DNA from: Neorhizobium sp. SOG26
GTDB lineage: Bacteria; Pseudomonadota; Alphaproteobacteria; Rhizobiales; Rhizobiaceae
Assembly: GCF_003491345.1 (NCBI RefSeq)
Contig: NZ_CP025512.1
Coordinates: forward strand, 124,001-188,000
DNA length: 64,000 bases
Direction of reading: 5' to 3'
Shown: piece after piece, positions 18,474 through 26,049 of the stretch
Numbering within the stretch: the first letter of the stretch is position 1
How the letters are laid out: every line of letters begins with the position of its first letter
Program-made: the position numbers and the translations under genes
Notes under the pieces: model-generated
Told to the model about the DNA's origin: nothing
Database searches by the model: none
Seen by the model: the letters and a program-made list of their open reading frames with translations, nothing else

Positions 18474-19397
18474 CTAGTCATCAGTCGAACTAGGCCTCAT
18501 CAGCAAGTGAGACTCTAGAAGAAAGCCGAGCATTTCCGATATCAATATCGAGAAGCGCACAAGCGTTATATTGTTTGTCAACTCTGGATTCGTCAAAAGG
18601 GGCCTCCAGCGGCCATTGGCGTTCGTTGGTAATGGCCCCATCGCGAACCATAGCCAAAAAAGGTGTATTAGGATGGCTCTGAATGTCCCGGCAGAAGAAG
18701 CCGTCGGCGTGGGAAATATTGGGTAGCTATCATACTCAATTTCCTCAATACCGAAGGCTGCTGCGAACCCCGCAGTGATTGTCGGGTGAAGAAGCATTGA
18801 TCCGGCTAGCTCGGCATCCTCACGAAGAAAATCAACCACTTGGCTGCCCGGCGCTTGGATGACGGACGAGACGAATTCCGATACACGTCTCTTAATCTTA
18901 TTCTTGCTTACATGGCGGTGCCAAAACTCATTGGCTTCGTCAGGTTCAACAGCTGCTACGAATTGCGCTGTTAGTTGCTCATCATGGATGCAGCATATCA
19001 GCACATCCACGTGCTCCAGATAAGCTCGTGTGAGTGCTCTGGCCTGCAGATCAAATCCTGCTTCTATTAGTTCAATGATCGCCCATAAATCGTTGGCCAG
19101 CCGCGACAAGAACGAGATTGCCGCAAGCTTTTCGGCGGTTGGCTCGATCTCTTCTTCGGCTAAAGGAAGATCTTGCAGGAGGGCAACTGCTAACAAGGAG
19201 AGCCACGTGGCTGCAATATTTGTACATCGATGGAGAACGTAGAACTCGGGATCGCTATCCAGAATGTGCTGAAGCTTCTTCCGCCGGCGATCTTGATCTT
19301 GCGAATTAAGAGTTTCGGTGTCTTCGGAAGCCGATGAAAAGCTTCGATATCGCTTCTCAATAGTGGAGTCGAACAGATGCCTGATCTCGAGCTTCAT
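18474..19397 (-). CDS. Hypothetical helical protein, DUF5677-like
   Basis: A 307-residue, mostly alpha-helical soluble-looking protein. The centre (LANDLWAIIELIEAGFDLQA, then ARALTRAYLEHVDVL) resembles the pattern of DUF5677-type proteins, where an Arg/Glu-containing helix pair is conserved. I cannot assign a function. Base composition is visibly more AT-rich than the flanking genes, and the gene lies between the fatty-acid operon terminator and a run of dispersed repeats, so recent acquisition is likely. Start at the ATG 19395-19397; an earlier in-frame codon at 19433 would read into a palindromic repeat. Orphan proteins of this kind often sit in defence or accessory islands, but no partner gene is visible here. 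Confidence 0.6.
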   Translation of the reverse strand: MKLEIRHLFDSTIEKRYRSFSSASEDTETLNSQDQDRRRKKLQHILDSDPEFYVLHRCTNIAATWLSLLAVALLQDLPLAEEEIEPTAEKLAAISFLSRLANDLWAIIELIEAGFDLQARALTRAYLEHVDVLICCIHDEQLTAQFVAAVEPDEANEFWHRHVSKNKIKRRVSEFVSSVIQAPGSQVVDFLREDAELAGSMLLHPTITAGFAAAFGIEEIEYDSYPIFPTPTASSAGTFRAILIHLFWLWFAMGPLPTNANGRWRPLLTNPELTNNITLVRFSILISEMLGFLLESHLLMRPSSTDD

Positions 19398-19418
19398 GTG
19401 TATAATGTTCTCGGGTTT

Positions 19419-19455
19419 GGATCCTCGGGTCAAGCCCGAGGATGACGAAAGGGAA
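19419..19455. repeat. Dispersed palindromic repeat, family A, copy 1
   Basis: ATCCTCGGG-TCAAG-CCCGAGGAT (19421-19443) is a perfect 9-bp palindrome with a conserved GACGAAAGGGA tail. It lies immediately upstream of the orphan gene start. Confidence 0.8.
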
Positions 19456-19644
19456 GGGATGCCATGGGTGCCTCAAGAAAGGCGGCGACATAGCTCGGCC
19501 GCGCATGGCCCGCGTCATCAGTTGAGGCCTTCGCTTTCTTGCTGCCGCGAAAATCGTATGCGCACTTCTGACGGTCCCGCTATTCCCTCACCAATTGCAC
19601 CCTTGCTCCGCCCTCACTTTTGGCACCCTTCTCCATCCCTCTCC

Positions 19645-19682
19645 GTCGTCATCCTCGGGCTTGACCCGAGGATCCAGACACA
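19645..19682. repeat. Dispersed palindromic repeat, family A, copy 2
   Basis: The same 9-bp palindrome in the opposite orientation (19651-19673) with flanking CGTC and CCAGACACAA. It sits at the 3' end of the GIY-YIG gene. Confidence 0.8.
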
Positions 19683-19688
19683 AGCCTC

Positions 19689-19973
19689 TCACCACAGCTC
19701 GAAATACAAGTCCTGCCATTCCGGGTTCATTGTCTCGATCAGCGCGATCTTCCATTTGCGGTACCACTGCTTCATCGTCTTCTCGCGCTGGATGGCATCG
19801 CGAATGTCCCAGAACTCCTCGTACCAGACGAGCTGTGTCAGCCCGTACTTGGAGGTGAAGCCCGGCGTCAGACCCTCCCGGTGCTCATAGATGCGGCTTT
19901 CGAGATCGGACGTCACGCCGATATAGAGCGTGCCCTTTTTATGGTTGGTGACGATGTAGACATATCCCGTCAT
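19689..19973 (-). CDS. GIY-YIG nuclease family protein (UPF0213/YhbQ-like)
   Basis: A 94-residue single-domain GIY-YIG protein. It starts MTGYVYIVTNHKKGTLYIGV, giving the GYVYIVTN...LYIGV form of the family motif. The conserved Arg follows in DLESRIYEHREG, and then KYGLTQLVWYEEF and a C-terminal WQDLYFELW. The catalytic Tyr/Arg pattern is intact. Small stand-alone members are common in rhizobial genomes beside dispersed repeats, and biological roles are largely unknown. The frame is open much further upstream, but those codons run through repeat copy 3, so the ATG at 19971-19973 is the start. Confidence 0.85.
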   Translation of the reverse strand: MTGYVYIVTNHKKGTLYIGVTSDLESRIYEHREGLTPGFTSKYGLTQLVWYEEFWDIRDAIQREKTMKQWYRKWKIALIETMNPEWQDLYFELW

Positions 19974-20026
19974 GCGTGCAGCATGGTTGGGCGGGTGCGT
20001 GTTCGTCAAGCGGCAGGCTTGGGTTT

Positions 20027-20060
20027 GGATCCTCGGATCAAGTCCGAGGATGACGAACGG
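20027..20060. repeat. Dispersed palindromic repeat, family A, copy 3
   Basis: ATCCTCGGA-TCAAG-TCCGAGGAT (20029-20051). Relative to the other copies one stem pair has changed on both sides (G-C to A-T), so pairing is kept. Located between the GIY-YIG gene and yedK. Confidence 0.8.
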
Positions 20061-20274
20061 GGAGGGAGTGCCAGGCTGCCACAAGAGAAGTTTGTGGGAG
20101 TGGCGCGCGATCAACGGCCATCTTGCCTGAGAGTCAGCAACGAGCGGATCCGTCGGCTTCCCTAGCGAAGTAGCTCGTTTACAACGGCAAGGCCATTCTT
20201 TGGGAACCCTGCACCGCACGTTCTGCGCATTCTCGTTCGGCCCTCACTCGTGGCACCACACTGCTCCCTCTCTT

Positions 20275-20308
20275 TCGTCATCCTCGGGCTTGACCCGAGG
20301 ATCCAGAC
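20275..20308. repeat. Dispersed palindromic repeat, family A, copy 4
   Basis: Palindrome at 20280-20302, same orientation as copy 2. The upstream flank (CCCTCAC...TGGCACC) also resembles the flank of copy 2, so the repeated unit is longer than the stem, about 60-75 bases. It lies 63 bases before the yedK start. Confidence 0.8.
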
Positions 20309-20364
20309 ACAACCACCGCACACCCCCTCTCCCCACGCACCCCCTTCCGCCCTACATCCCGCCC

Positions 20365-20985
20365 ATGTGCAACGACTACGAACAACACATCCGTTATGCG
20401 GAATATCTCCGCGCGGTGGAGGAGGCGGGGCTGAAAGCCGCCGCGCACCAGGGCGAGGCGGATCTGCCCCAGGCCGATGACATCCGCATCGGCGATCTCG
20501 GGCCGGTGATGCGGCTCGATGGCGATGCCGTCACGCTGTCGCCCATGACCTTCGGTTTTCCCCCACCGGCGGGCCAAGGAGGCAAGAAGAAGGCGGCGCC
20601 CGTCTTCAACTTCCGTTCGGAAGGCCGCGCCTTTGGCGAAAGCCGGCGTTGCCTCATCCCGGCTTCGGCCTTCTTCGAGTTTACCGGCACGAAATACCCG
20701 AAGGCCAAGCATCGCTTCACGCTGAATGCCGCACCGTTCCTGTGCATCGCCGGGCTCTGGCGCGATGCGGCGGGCAAGGGCGAGACCAACCAGCCGCCCG
20801 CCTTCACCATGCTCACCACCGCGCCGGGGCCCGATGTCGCGCCGATCCACAACCGGCAGGTCGTCGTGCTGAAGCCGGAAGACTGGCGCCACTGGCTTCA
20901 TCTCAGCAAACCCGAAGCCGAACTGCTGCGCCCGCTGCCCGCCGGTTCGCTCGCCGTGGAGCAGGTGCGCCCGGGCCGGGGCTGA
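20365..20985 (+). CDS. yedK: SOS response-associated peptidase YedK/HMCES (SRAP domain)
   Basis: A 206-residue SRAP domain protein. The invariant cysteine follows the initiator Met (MCNDYEQ, C2) and is freed by Met removal to form a covalent thiazolidine with abasic sites in single-stranded DNA. Other active-site elements are FNFRSE (N82, R84, E86), SAFFEF (E105) and PIHNRQ (H162). The family shields abasic sites during replication. The start is fixed by the need for Cys2: ATG 20365. The frame is open upstream but reads through repeat copy 4. The gene stands alone between two repeat clusters. Confidence 0.9.
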   Translation: MCNDYEQHIRYAEYLRAVEEAGLKAAAHQGEADLPQADDIRIGDLGPVMRLDGDAVTLSPMTFGFPPPAGQGGKKKAAPVFNFRSEGRAFGESRRCLIPASAFFEFTGTKYPKAKHRFTLNAAPFLCIAGLWRDAAGKGETNQPPAFTMLTTAPGPDVAPIHNRQVVVLKPEDWRHWLHLSKPEAELLRPLPAGSLAVEQVRPGRG

Positions 20986-21044
20986 GCCACGCGGTCATGG
21001 CGAAGCGGTGCTCCCCGCTGGGCATGAGCCTTGGGATTTTTGCA

Positions 21045-21090
21045 CCCCCTCTGCCCTGCCGGGCATCTCCCCCTCAAGGGGGGAGATCAG
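21045..21090. repeat. Dispersed palindromic repeat, family B, inverted single copy
   Basis: CCCCCTCTGCCCTGCCGGGC followed by ATCTCCCCCTCAAGGGGGGA. The second half forms a CTCCCCC/GGGGGAG stem. This is the reverse complement of the element ending each unit of the array at 21276-21508. Elements of this look are common between rhizobial genes. Confidence 0.75.
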
Positions 21091-21177
21091 TCAGACGCAT
21101 CGGTTTCCCGACCATCGACGGCTGCGACTGGCATCATAACAGCAAACCTATGACTCGAGCCCGGAGCCCTCCGACCG

Positions 21178-21508
21178 CATCCTCTTCCTGCTGCTGCTCC
21201 AGGTGCAGAGGGTGGATGGAGTTTGAAGCCGGGCCACGTGTGATCTTCCCCTTTGAGCCCTGAGACTGCCGTTCGCATCCTCTTCCTGCTGCTCCAGGTG
21301 CAGAGGGTGGATGGTGTTTGAAGCCGGTCCACGTGTGATCTCCCCCTTGAGGGGGAGATGCCCGGCAGGGCAGAGGGGGGTGTCATCGCAACCATCACCA
21401 TCCTCTTCCTGCTGCTCCAGGTGCAGGGGGTGGATGGAGCTTGAAGCCGGGCCACGTGTGATCTCCCCCCTTGAGGGGGAGATGCCCGGCAGGGCAGAGG
21501 GGGGTGTG
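21178..21508. repeat. Three direct copies of a ~110-base repeat
   Basis: Units begin at 21178, 21276 and 21399 with CATCCTCTTCCTGCTGCT and share CCAGGTGCAG.GGGTGGATGG, TTGAAGCCGG and CCACGTGTGATCT. Units 2 and 3 end with the family B palindrome and CAGAGGGGGGTGT. Unit 1 breaks off after CTTCCCCTTT and is replaced by unrelated sequence, and it has an extra CTG. No conserved-length spacers as in CRISPR. The 20986-22061 gap contains no convincing gene. Confidence 0.8.
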
Positions 21509-21888
21509 ATCGCCACCAACCACCGTACGCAACCCGTGGACAATTGCGCGGGTCGCTTGAGCCTGTTCAAGCACTTAGCACGATTTTCATCCCCGTCTTT
21601 TCGGCACCCGCTATTCTGTGCCTGCTTCCGTCGCCGGAGTGTTTCGCGAGACGTTCGCGGGCAGGCGGAAGCCGGCGCTCATCCTTCAAACCGTAACGTG
21701 CGGGGAGAAGATGAGAGGTGAAAGCCATGGGAACGGATTTGTTTTGAAGTGCCGCGCCCTATCAAGCCTCCCCCTGGTCGCCAGGCCAGGTTCGGTCGAG
21801 CCGTGCAAGTGTTCCTGAGAAATCGGGGCACGCAGCGAGGCGAGGCGATCACCTGTAGGGACCGGAAGTCCCGAAAAAACGCCGAAGG

Positions 21889-21944
21889 CCACGCGAATGC
21901 GGAGCCACAAAACTAAACAATAGAGAGGTTTCGCATTCGCGTGG
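21889..21944. repeat. Long inverted repeat, 13-bp arms
   Basis: CCACGCGAATGCG (21889-21901) and CGCATTCGCGTGG (21932-21944) are perfect inverted arms around a 30-base AT-richer loop. A smaller hairpin, GGGAC-CGGAA-GTCCC, lies just upstream (21858-21872). It could be a structured RNA, a protein site or a remnant of a small mobile element; I cannot tell which. Confidence 0.6.
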
Positions 21945-22061
21945 GCTCTCCGATCGTGCAGCGCCCCGGAAAGGGATGCTGCAGCAACAGAATTGACAAC
22001 CCGCAACACGCTGGCCGCCGGTCCGCGTGACCGCCGAACCATGCCTTTGGGAGACGACATC

Positions 22062-22466
22062 ATGGTCCAGAATGAAGAGGAATGGCGCCGCCTTGCCGCC
22101 GAGGAAGACAAGGAACCCTATCTCCCCGGATATACCTATGGCGAGTTCAAGGCACTGTCCGAGCGCCAGAAGTCGCGCGAATACCAGAAGCTTACCCAGC
22201 ACGTCACCAGCTTCCTCGGCTTCTGGAAAACCTGCAACCTTTCCGCCTGCCGCCGCGCCAGGGCCTGCCGCGGTTTTCTCACCGAGGCCCAGTACAACAG
22301 CGATCCCCGTTACCACAGTTCCTACCCGCCCTGCGTCGGTCCGCGTGGTGCGCGCCAGCAGGAGGTGCTTGCAAGTTTCAACGCCGCCTTCGGTTATCCC
22401 CCGGATGAGGAGGACGAGCCGAAATATGCCGGCCGCGGCCCGGACGGCGGCCCGGAGTTCGGCTGA
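22062..22466 (+). CDS. Cysteine-containing hypothetical protein
   Basis: 134 residues, acidic N terminus, no signal peptide or membrane segment. A cysteine group at C58, C63 and C69 (FWKTCNLSACRRARACRG) with another cysteine in YPPCVGPRG (about residue 92) suggests metal binding, perhaps zinc or a small Fe-S site. The C-terminal tail is rich in acidic, Pro and Gly residues. I do not recognise a named family. Start ATG 22062 was chosen because GGGAG lies eight bases upstream; an earlier ATG at 22041 is possible. It lies between the repeat region and the sugar-acid genes, on its own. Confidence 0.65.
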   Translation: MVQNEEEWRRLAAEEDKEPYLPGYTYGEFKALSERQKSREYQKLTQHVTSFLGFWKTCNLSACRRARACRGFLTEAQYNSDPRYHSSYPPCVGPRGARQQEVLASFNAAFGYPPDEEDEPKYAGRGPDGGPEFG

Positions 22467-22580
22467 GGCGCCGGATAACGCCCAAAACCTGCCGTTGACC
22501 GGCGGGCTGGCGCACGGCTAGAACTCCTGGGTCTTGCACCGGGAGGATGCCGGGGGCTCTGCCCGGCATTGTTGAAGATC

Positions 22581-23981
22581 ATGCCGCGTTTGTCCGCCAG
22601 TTCCATCCTGCCCGAGGGCATCACGCGGCCCGGTTTTGATCGGCAGGCGCTGAAACCCGGCATCCTGCATCTGGGGCTTGGCGCCTTCCACCGCGCCCAC
22701 CAGGCGGTTTATACCGATGCGGCGCTCGGGGAAGACTTCGGCGCCTGGGGCATCGTCGGGGTCAGCTTGCGCTCGGTCGATGTGGTGCATGATCTTGCCG
22801 CGCAGGACGGGCTTTATTCGGTCATCACCCGCAGCGCCGCGGGCGATCGCCCGCAGGTCGTCGGCTCGATCGTCAAGGGCCTTTCGGGCGCTGAAAACCG
22901 CGAGGAAATCCTGGCGCTGATGGCCGATCCCGCCATCCGCATCGTGACGATGACGGTCACGGAAAAGGCTTACGGGCTTGACCCGGCCACCGGCGGGCTT
23001 GACCGCAACCATCCGGCGGTCGCTGCCGATCTCGCCGCGCCGCAAGCGCCCGTCGGCGTCGTCGGGTACATCGTTGAAGGGCTGGCGCGCCGCCGCGACG
23101 CGGGGCTTTCCCCCTTCACGGTGCTCTGCTGCGACAACCTGCCGACCAATGGCCGCATCGTCCGGCGGCTGGTGATCGAGATGGCAGGCGCGCGCGATCC
23201 GGCGCTTGCCAACTGGATTGCGGGCGAAGGCGCGTTTCCATCGAGCATGGTGGACCGCATCGTGCCCGCCGCGACCGAAGAGACCCGCGCCCGTGCCCGC
23301 AACCTGCTCGGCGTCGAAGACCGGCTGGCGCTCGATACCGAACCCTTCATGCAATGGGTTATCGAGGATCACTTCACCCTCGGCCGCCCGCGCTGGGAAG
23401 CCGGCGGCGCGCTGTTTGTCGATGATGTCGAGCCCTACGAGAAGATGAAGCTGCGGCTCCTCAACGGCTCGCATTCGATGATGGCCTATCTCGGCCAGAT
23501 GAAGGGGCTCACCTACATCCGCGACGTTATCGCCGTGCCTGAATATCATGATGCCGTGCGCCGGCACATGGCCGCCGTGTTGGAAACGCTGGATCCCGTT
23601 CCGGGCGTTGATCTGGCCGCCTACCAGGACCAGTTGATCGCTCGCTTCTCCAATCCGGGCGTTGCGCATCTCACCCGCCAGGTCGCCATGGATGGCTCTC
23701 AGAAGCTGCCGCCACGCATCATGACCCCCGCCGTGGAAGAACTCTCTAGGGGTAAGGACGCGTCAGCCTTCGCTTACGTTGCGGCGGTGTGGCTTGCCTA
23801 TCTCATGAGAGTGGACGACATAAACGACCCGCGCGCTGCGGAACTGAAGGCGGCCGCCGCCCGCTCGACACCGGATGATCCGTCCGCCCCGTTCTTCGAG
23901 CTTCCCGGCCTCTTCCCGCAGCCTCTTGTCAAAAACCGCGCCTGGCGCGACCTCGTCAACGCGGAAATCGCCCGCCTCTAG
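22581..23981 (+). CDS. Mannitol dehydrogenase family protein (fructuronate/tagaturonate reductase-like)
   Basis: A 466-residue polyol/hexuronate dehydrogenase of the long-chain family. The N-terminal Rossmann part opens with PGILHLGLGAFHRAHQAVY. TVTEKAYGLDPATG follows, and the C-terminal domain has the catalytic-Lys motif EKMKLRLLNGSHSMMAYLG (around residue 290). Members reduce fructuronate (UxuB) or tagaturonate, or oxidise mannitol or arabinitol. With altronate dehydratase and a hexonate-type alcohol dehydrogenase close by, a hexuronate reductase role is likely (inference). The ATG at 22581 has a weak ribosome site; a TTG at 22569 is the alternative. Its stop overlaps the stop of the convergent dehydratase in a shared CTAG. 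Confidence 0.82.
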   Translation: MPRLSASSILPEGITRPGFDRQALKPGILHLGLGAFHRAHQAVYTDAALGEDFGAWGIVGVSLRSVDVVHDLAAQDGLYSVITRSAAGDRPQVVGSIVKGLSGAENREEILALMADPAIRIVTMTVTEKAYGLDPATGGLDRNHPAVAADLAAPQAPVGVVGYIVEGLARRRDAGLSPFTVLCCDNLPTNGRIVRRLVIEMAGARDPALANWIAGEGAFPSSMVDRIVPAATEETRARARNLLGVEDRLALDTEPFMQWVIEDHFTLGRPRWEAGGALFVDDVEPYEKMKLRLLNGSHSMMAYLGQMKGLTYIRDVIAVPEYHDAVRRHMAAVLETLDPVPGVDLAAYQDQLIARFSNPGVAHLTRQVAMDGSQKLPPRIMTPAVEELSRGKDASAFAYVAAVWLAYLMRVDDINDPRAAELKAAAARSTPDDPSAPFFELPGLFPQPLVKNRAWRDLVNAEIARL

Positions 23982-25255
23982 CCGCGGAAGGTGTAGTCGG
24001 CGATCGACTGCGGCTTCATCTCGATTGAAAAGCCCGGCCGCGTCGGCGGCATATAGGCGGCGTTGCGGATCACGCAGGGGTCGATGAAGTGCTCGTGCAG
24101 GTGGTCGACATATTCGATGACCCGGCCGTCCTTGGTGCCGGAAACGGCAAGGTAGTCGATCATCGACAGGTGCTGCACATATTCGCACAGGCCCACGCCG
24201 CCGGCATGCGGCCAGACCGGCAGGTTGTATTTCGCCGCCACCAGCAGTACCGCCAGCACCTCGTTCAATCCGCCCATCCGGCAGGAATCGATCTGCACGA
24301 TGTCGATCGCGCCCTCGGCGATGAACTGCTTGAACATGATGCGGTTCTGGCACATCTCGCCAGTGGCCACCTTCACCGGCTGGATGTTCTGGCGGATCTT
24401 GCGATGGCCGGCAATGTCGTCCGGGCTTGTCGGCTCCTCAATGAAGAAGGGTTTGGCGAAGGCAAGCTTCTTCACCCAGTCGATCGCCTGGTCGACTTCC
24501 CAGACCTGGTTGGCATCGATCATCAGGTAGCGGTCCGGGCCGATCACCTCGCGGGCGATCGTCAGCCGGCGGATATCGTCTTCCAGGTCGCGGCCGACCT
24601 TCATCTTCACATGGTTGAAACCGGCATCGACCGCCTCCTGGCAAAGGCGACGCAGTTTGTCTTCGGGGTATCCCAGCCAGCCGGCGGAGGTCGTGTAGCA
24701 GGCATAACCCTCACGCTTCAGCGTCTCGATCCGCTCCGCCTTTCCGGCTTCCGCCCGGCGCAGGATCTGCAACGCGTCCTCGCGGGAAAGGACGTCCGTC
24801 AGGTAACGGTAATCGACGATGTCGGCGATCTTCTCCGGCGGCATCTCGGCCACGAGCTGCCAGACCGGCTTGCCCTGCTGCTTGGCGTAGAGATCCCAGA
24901 AGGCGTTGACCACGGCACCGGTGGCCAGATGCATGGCGCCCTTGTCGGGGCCGATCCAGCGCAACTGGCTGTCGCCTGTCAGGTGTCGCCAAAATTTTCC
25001 GGGCGCCTCGGCAAACGCCTCAAGCTCCTGCCCGACAACGAGGTGGCGCATCGCCTTGATCGCCATGCAGCAGATATCGTTGCCGCGGCCGATCGTGAAG
25101 GTAAGGCCATGACCGGCAAGGCCTTCCTCGTCGGTATCGAGAATGACATAGGCCGCGGAATAATCCGGGTCGGGGTTCATCGCATCCGAGCCGTCGAGGC
25201 TCTGCGAGGTCGGGAACCGGAGGTCGAAGACGCGAAGGTCGGTAATGCGGGTCAT
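23978..25255 (-). CDS. L-fuconate dehydratase (enolase superfamily)
   Basis: 425 residues. The residues expected for L-fuconate dehydratase are in place: K217 and K219 (HVKMKVG), metal ligands D247 (MIDANQVW), E273/E274 (FFIEEPTSPDD) and E300 (VATGEMCQN), and the catalytic base H350 (VWPHAGGVGL). The positions are within one or two of those in the characterised Xanthomonas enzyme as I recall it. The enzyme dehydrates L-fuconate to 2-keto-3-deoxy-L-fuconate. It is followed on the same strand by an SDR and preceded by a zinc alcohol dehydrogenase; gene order on the minus strand is alcohol dehydrogenase, SDR, dehydratase. The lactonase and hydrolase of the pathway are not in the window. Confidence 0.9.
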   Translation of the reverse strand: MTRITDLRVFDLRFPTSQSLDGSDAMNPDPDYSAAYVILDTDEEGLAGHGLTFTIGRGNDICCMAIKAMRHLVVGQELEAFAEAPGKFWRHLTGDSQLRWIGPDKGAMHLATGAVVNAFWDLYAKQQGKPVWQLVAEMPPEKIADIVDYRYLTDVLSREDALQILRRAEAGKAERIETLKREGYACYTTSAGWLGYPEDKLRRLCQEAVDAGFNHVKMKVGRDLEDDIRRLTIAREVIGPDRYLMIDANQVWEVDQAIDWVKKLAFAKPFFIEEPTSPDDIAGHRKIRQNIQPVKVATGEMCQNRIMFKQFIAEGAIDIVQIDSCRMGGLNEVLAVLLVAAKYNLPVWPHAGGVGLCEYVQHLSMIDYLAVSGTKDGRVIEYVDHLHEHFIDPCVIRNAAYMPPTRPGFSIEMKPQSIADYTFRG

Positions 25256-25272
25256 CGGTTTCCTCTGACGGT

Positions 25273-26007
25273 TCAGATGGTCCAGCCGCCATCGATGGCG
25301 TAGGCCTGGCCCGACGTGTAGGTCGCGCCGGCAAGATAAACGGCGAGTTCGGCGATTTCTTCCGGCGTGCCGAGCCGGCCCATCGGCTGGCGGGCAATGA
25401 AGGCGGCGCGGGCGGTCTCGTAATCGCCTTGCGCCTTCATCCGCTCCTGCAAGGACGGGCTTTCGACCGTGCCGGGGCAGATCGCGTTGCAGTGGATGCC
25501 CTGTGCCACGTAATCGGCGGCGACCGATTTCGTCAGTCCGAGCACGGCCGCCTTGGTGACGCCATAAGCGAAGCGGTTCGGCACGCCTTTGATGCTGGAG
25601 GCGACGGAGGACATGTTGATGATCGCGCCGTCCTGTTGGGCGAGCATGCCCGGCAGCACGGCACGGATCGTGCGGATCATCGAGCGCAGGTTGAGATCCA
25701 TCGCGAAGTCGAGATCTTCGTCCTTCATCTCCAGGATCGACCCCGCATGCACGAAACCGGCGCAGTTGAAGAGGATGTCGACGGTGCCGATGCTGGCGAC
25801 GCAGGCGTTCACCGCGCTTTCGTCCAGGACGTCGAGCTTTGCAGGGATCAGGTTTGCTTGCTTGGGCAGCGCGGCAAGCAGTGCCTCGTTGACGTCGGTG
25901 GCGTGAACGGTCGCGCCGGCCTCGGCGAATGCGAGTGCGGTCGCGCGGCCAATGCCTTGCCCGGCCGCCGTGACCAATGCCGTTTTTCCGTCCAGTCTGA
26001 TCGTCAT
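25273..26007 (-). CDS. SDR family oxidoreductase (2-keto-3-deoxy-L-fuconate dehydrogenase-like)
   Basis: A 244-residue classical short-chain dehydrogenase. Cofactor loop VTAAGQGIGRATALAF with an Asp after strand 2 (HATDVNEA) favours NAD. NCAG, NMSSVASSIKG and the catalytic YGVTK are present, and a C-terminal SGQAYAIDGGWTI closes the fold. The overall pattern matches the enzyme that oxidises 2-keto-3-deoxy-L-fuconate in the non-phosphorylated L-fucose pathway. Placement 17 bases before L-fuconate dehydratase on the same strand supports that. It could instead act on a related 3-hydroxy acid. The start ATG at 26005-26007 has a GGAGGA upstream. Confidence 0.85.
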   Translation of the reverse strand: MTIRLDGKTALVTAAGQGIGRATALAFAEAGATVHATDVNEALLAALPKQANLIPAKLDVLDESAVNACVASIGTVDILFNCAGFVHAGSILEMKDEDLDFAMDLNLRSMIRTIRAVLPGMLAQQDGAIINMSSVASSIKGVPNRFAYGVTKAAVLGLTKSVAADYVAQGIHCNAICPGTVESPSLQERMKAQGDYETARAAFIARQPMGRLGTPEEIAELAVYLAGATYTSGQAYAIDGGWTI

Positions 26008-26049
26008 GGTTTTCCTCCTAAACCTGCACCGTATTCTTGCGACTTGCCG

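Noticed and set aside
20219..20241. GTTC-like motifs upstream of yedK suggesting a LexA box
   Set aside because: The second half site does not match GTTC-N7-GTTC; spacing or bases are off in each register.
21178..21508. Resemblance to a CRISPR array
   Set aside because: Only three units, each over 100 bases, no spacers of constant length and no cas genes near.
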